NCBI GenBank assembly: GCA_947487765.1
Contig: CANKXO010000002.1
Location: 496,001-560,000, forward strand
Source of the DNA: an uncultured Pseudomonadales bacterium
Lineage (GTDB): Bacteria > Pseudomonadota > Gammaproteobacteria > Pseudomonadales > Cellvibrionaceae
Length of the DNA: 64,000 bases
Reading direction: 5' to 3'
The notes beneath the pieces are model-generated. The model was given only the letters and a program-made list of their open reading frames with translations. It was not told where the DNA came from and searched no databases. Of this stretch, positions 63,081-64,000 are shown piece after piece (positions within the stretch are counted from its first letter, which is position 1; every line of letters begins with the position of its first letter). The position numbers were made by a program, and so were the translations under genes.

Positions 63081-64000
63081 CTAACTTTCTAACTCTGCCC
63101 ATCGTTCCAATGAATAATCCAACTCTGAATTCTTTTTTGCCAAATCATCAATCACTTTTTGTGTAGTACCCTGATCCTTTTTATAAAAGTCGGGATCAGC
63201 CATCACTTCCTGTAACTGATTAATTTCTTCTTCCAACTTTTCTATTTTAAGAGGTAATTCATCAAGTTCACGTTGAAGCTTGTAACTGAGCTTTTTAGGC
63301 TTGGCTGCTTTTGGTTCAACAGAGGGAGTACCGCTATTTTCTAGTGCTTTTTTAATTCCTATAGGACTTTCTTTATCTTGCAGCCCTTTTCCTCGTTTAG
63401 CCCAATCGCTGTATCCACCAATATAGTGTTCAACTTTTCCATTATCCTCAAACACCAGCGTACTGGTAACCACATTGTCAAGAAAATCTCTGTCATGACT
63501 TACAACAATTAAAGACCCCGCATAAGCGACCAACTGTTCTTCCAAGACCTCAAGCATTTCAACATCGAGGTCATTAGTTGGCTCATCAAGAATTAATAGA
63601 TTGGTTTCCTGAGTAAACATTTTAGCGAGCAAAACGCGATTGCGTTCCCCCCCAGACAAGGCTTCTACAGGTGTCATCGCGCGCTTAGGGCTAAATAAAA
63701 AGTTTTTCATATAACTAATGATATGACGCTCTTTACCATTAATTTTAATGTATTCTTTTCCATCCCCGACGTTATGGGCTACACTTTTTGTCACATCCAG
63801 TTCTCGATGAATCTGATCGAAATAGCCTATTTGTAAGCCAGTACCTATTTTTACAGTCCCTTCATCAGGTTGAAGTTCACCTAATAAAATCTTCAGTAGT
63901 GTACTTTTGCCAACGCCATTATTACCGATTAAACCAATGCGATCACCACGCATCATCTTCAGTTTAAAATTTTCTATCAGCGTATCACCAGCATAACCAT
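63081..64000 (-). CDS. uup: ABC-F ATPase Uup, C-terminal part (runs off the window)
   Basis: The last 306 codons are present; the frame is open to the right edge, so the true start is beyond it. Second ATPase domain: Walker A GNNGVGKSTLLKILLG, signature LSGGERNRVLLAKMF, Walker B NLLILDEPTNDLD and VVSHDRDFLDNVV. It then has the Uup-type C-terminal coiled-coil domain (LSYKLQRELDELPLKIEKLE) that binds DNA or ribosomes. Uup is a ribosome-linked ATPase that also affects transposon excision. The methionines at 63956 and 63953 are internal. Confidence 0.9.
   Translation of the reverse strand, partial: GYAGDTLIENFKLKMMRGDRIGLIGNNGVGKSTLLKILLGELQPDEGTVKIGTGLQIGYFDQIHRELDVTKSVAHNVGDGKEYIKINGKERHIISYMKNFLFSPKRAMTPVEALSGGERNRVLLAKMFTQETNLLILDEPTNDLDVEMLEVLEEQLVAYAGSLIVVSHDRDFLDNVVTSTLVFEDNGKVEHYIGGYSDWAKRGKGLQDKESPIGIKKALENSGTPSVEPKAAKPKKLSYKLQRELDELPLKIEKLEEEINQLQEVMADPDFYKKDQGTTQKVIDDLAKKNSELDYSLERWAELES

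Noticed and set aside
63957-64000. Start of uup at 63956
   Set aside because: The frame stays open to the window edge (YAGDTLIENFKLK upstream of the methionines), so this is the interior of a longer protein.

Overview
The window is chromosomal DNA of an A+T-rich gammaproteobacterium. The blocks lptF/lptG - pepA - holC - (hypothetical) - valS, the tyrB/amino-acid ABC transporter neighbourhood and the assimilatory sulfate genes resemble the Pseudomonadales/Cellvibrionales radiation, and a marine member of that group is my best guess. This rests on gene order and protein family recognition only. I saw no rRNA, tRNA, CRISPR array, insertion sequence or transposase.

Layout. 0-8 kb: end of an arginine/histidine-type ABC uptake operon, an aromatic/aspartate aminotransferase, an RDD protein, an MsbA-related ABC exporter, rlmA and a DoxX protein. 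8-12 kb: an ECF sigma factor with a translationally coupled membrane partner, followed by a catalase-peroxidase that carries a Sec signal peptide. 12.4-15 kb: a small integron-type gene-cassette cluster with two attC sites, an FRG-domain gene and a small membrane protein gene. It is followed by a decayed stretch with two GNAT remnants and a monooxygenase-like gene. No integrase gene is visible. 15-20 kb: P-loop kinase-like gene, yaiL and a GNAT-cysN-cysD-cysH sulfate assimilation operon. CysH has the Fe-S cysteines of an APS reductase, which fits the absence of cysC here.

20-34 kb: accessory and regulatory genes. Three regulators can be tied to targets by DNA sites: a MarR protein with two identical 14-bp palindromes (its own gene and a MAPEG gene), a TetR protein with three GACCGGTC-type sites (its own gene, a hypothetical gene and an LpxR-like gene), and a MerR protein facing a 19-bp-spacer promoter that reads into tpm. 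Next come a possible Pycsar-type membrane effector protein and an MFS transporter next to a LysR gene broken by a stop codon.

34-40.6 kb: a peptidoglycan-attack island. A DUF3380-type muramidase and a pesticin/T4-lysozyme-like hydrolase share an N-terminal domain and lack Sec signals. Each is followed by small exported or lipoprotein genes that look like immunity proteins, and the second cluster ends in an M23 peptidase. They look like effectors of a secretion machine encoded elsewhere, most likely type VI.

40.6-57.7 kb: the conserved lptG-lptF / pepA-holC-hypothetical / valS block, interrupted before valS by about 8.8 kb carrying a substrate-binding protein, a complete oligopeptide ABC importer, an M14-type peptidase and a LysR regulator. 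57.9-64 kb: a putative outer-membrane barrel protein, a catalase-fold-like exported protein, a radical SAM protein, a DUF547 protein and the C-terminal part of uup.
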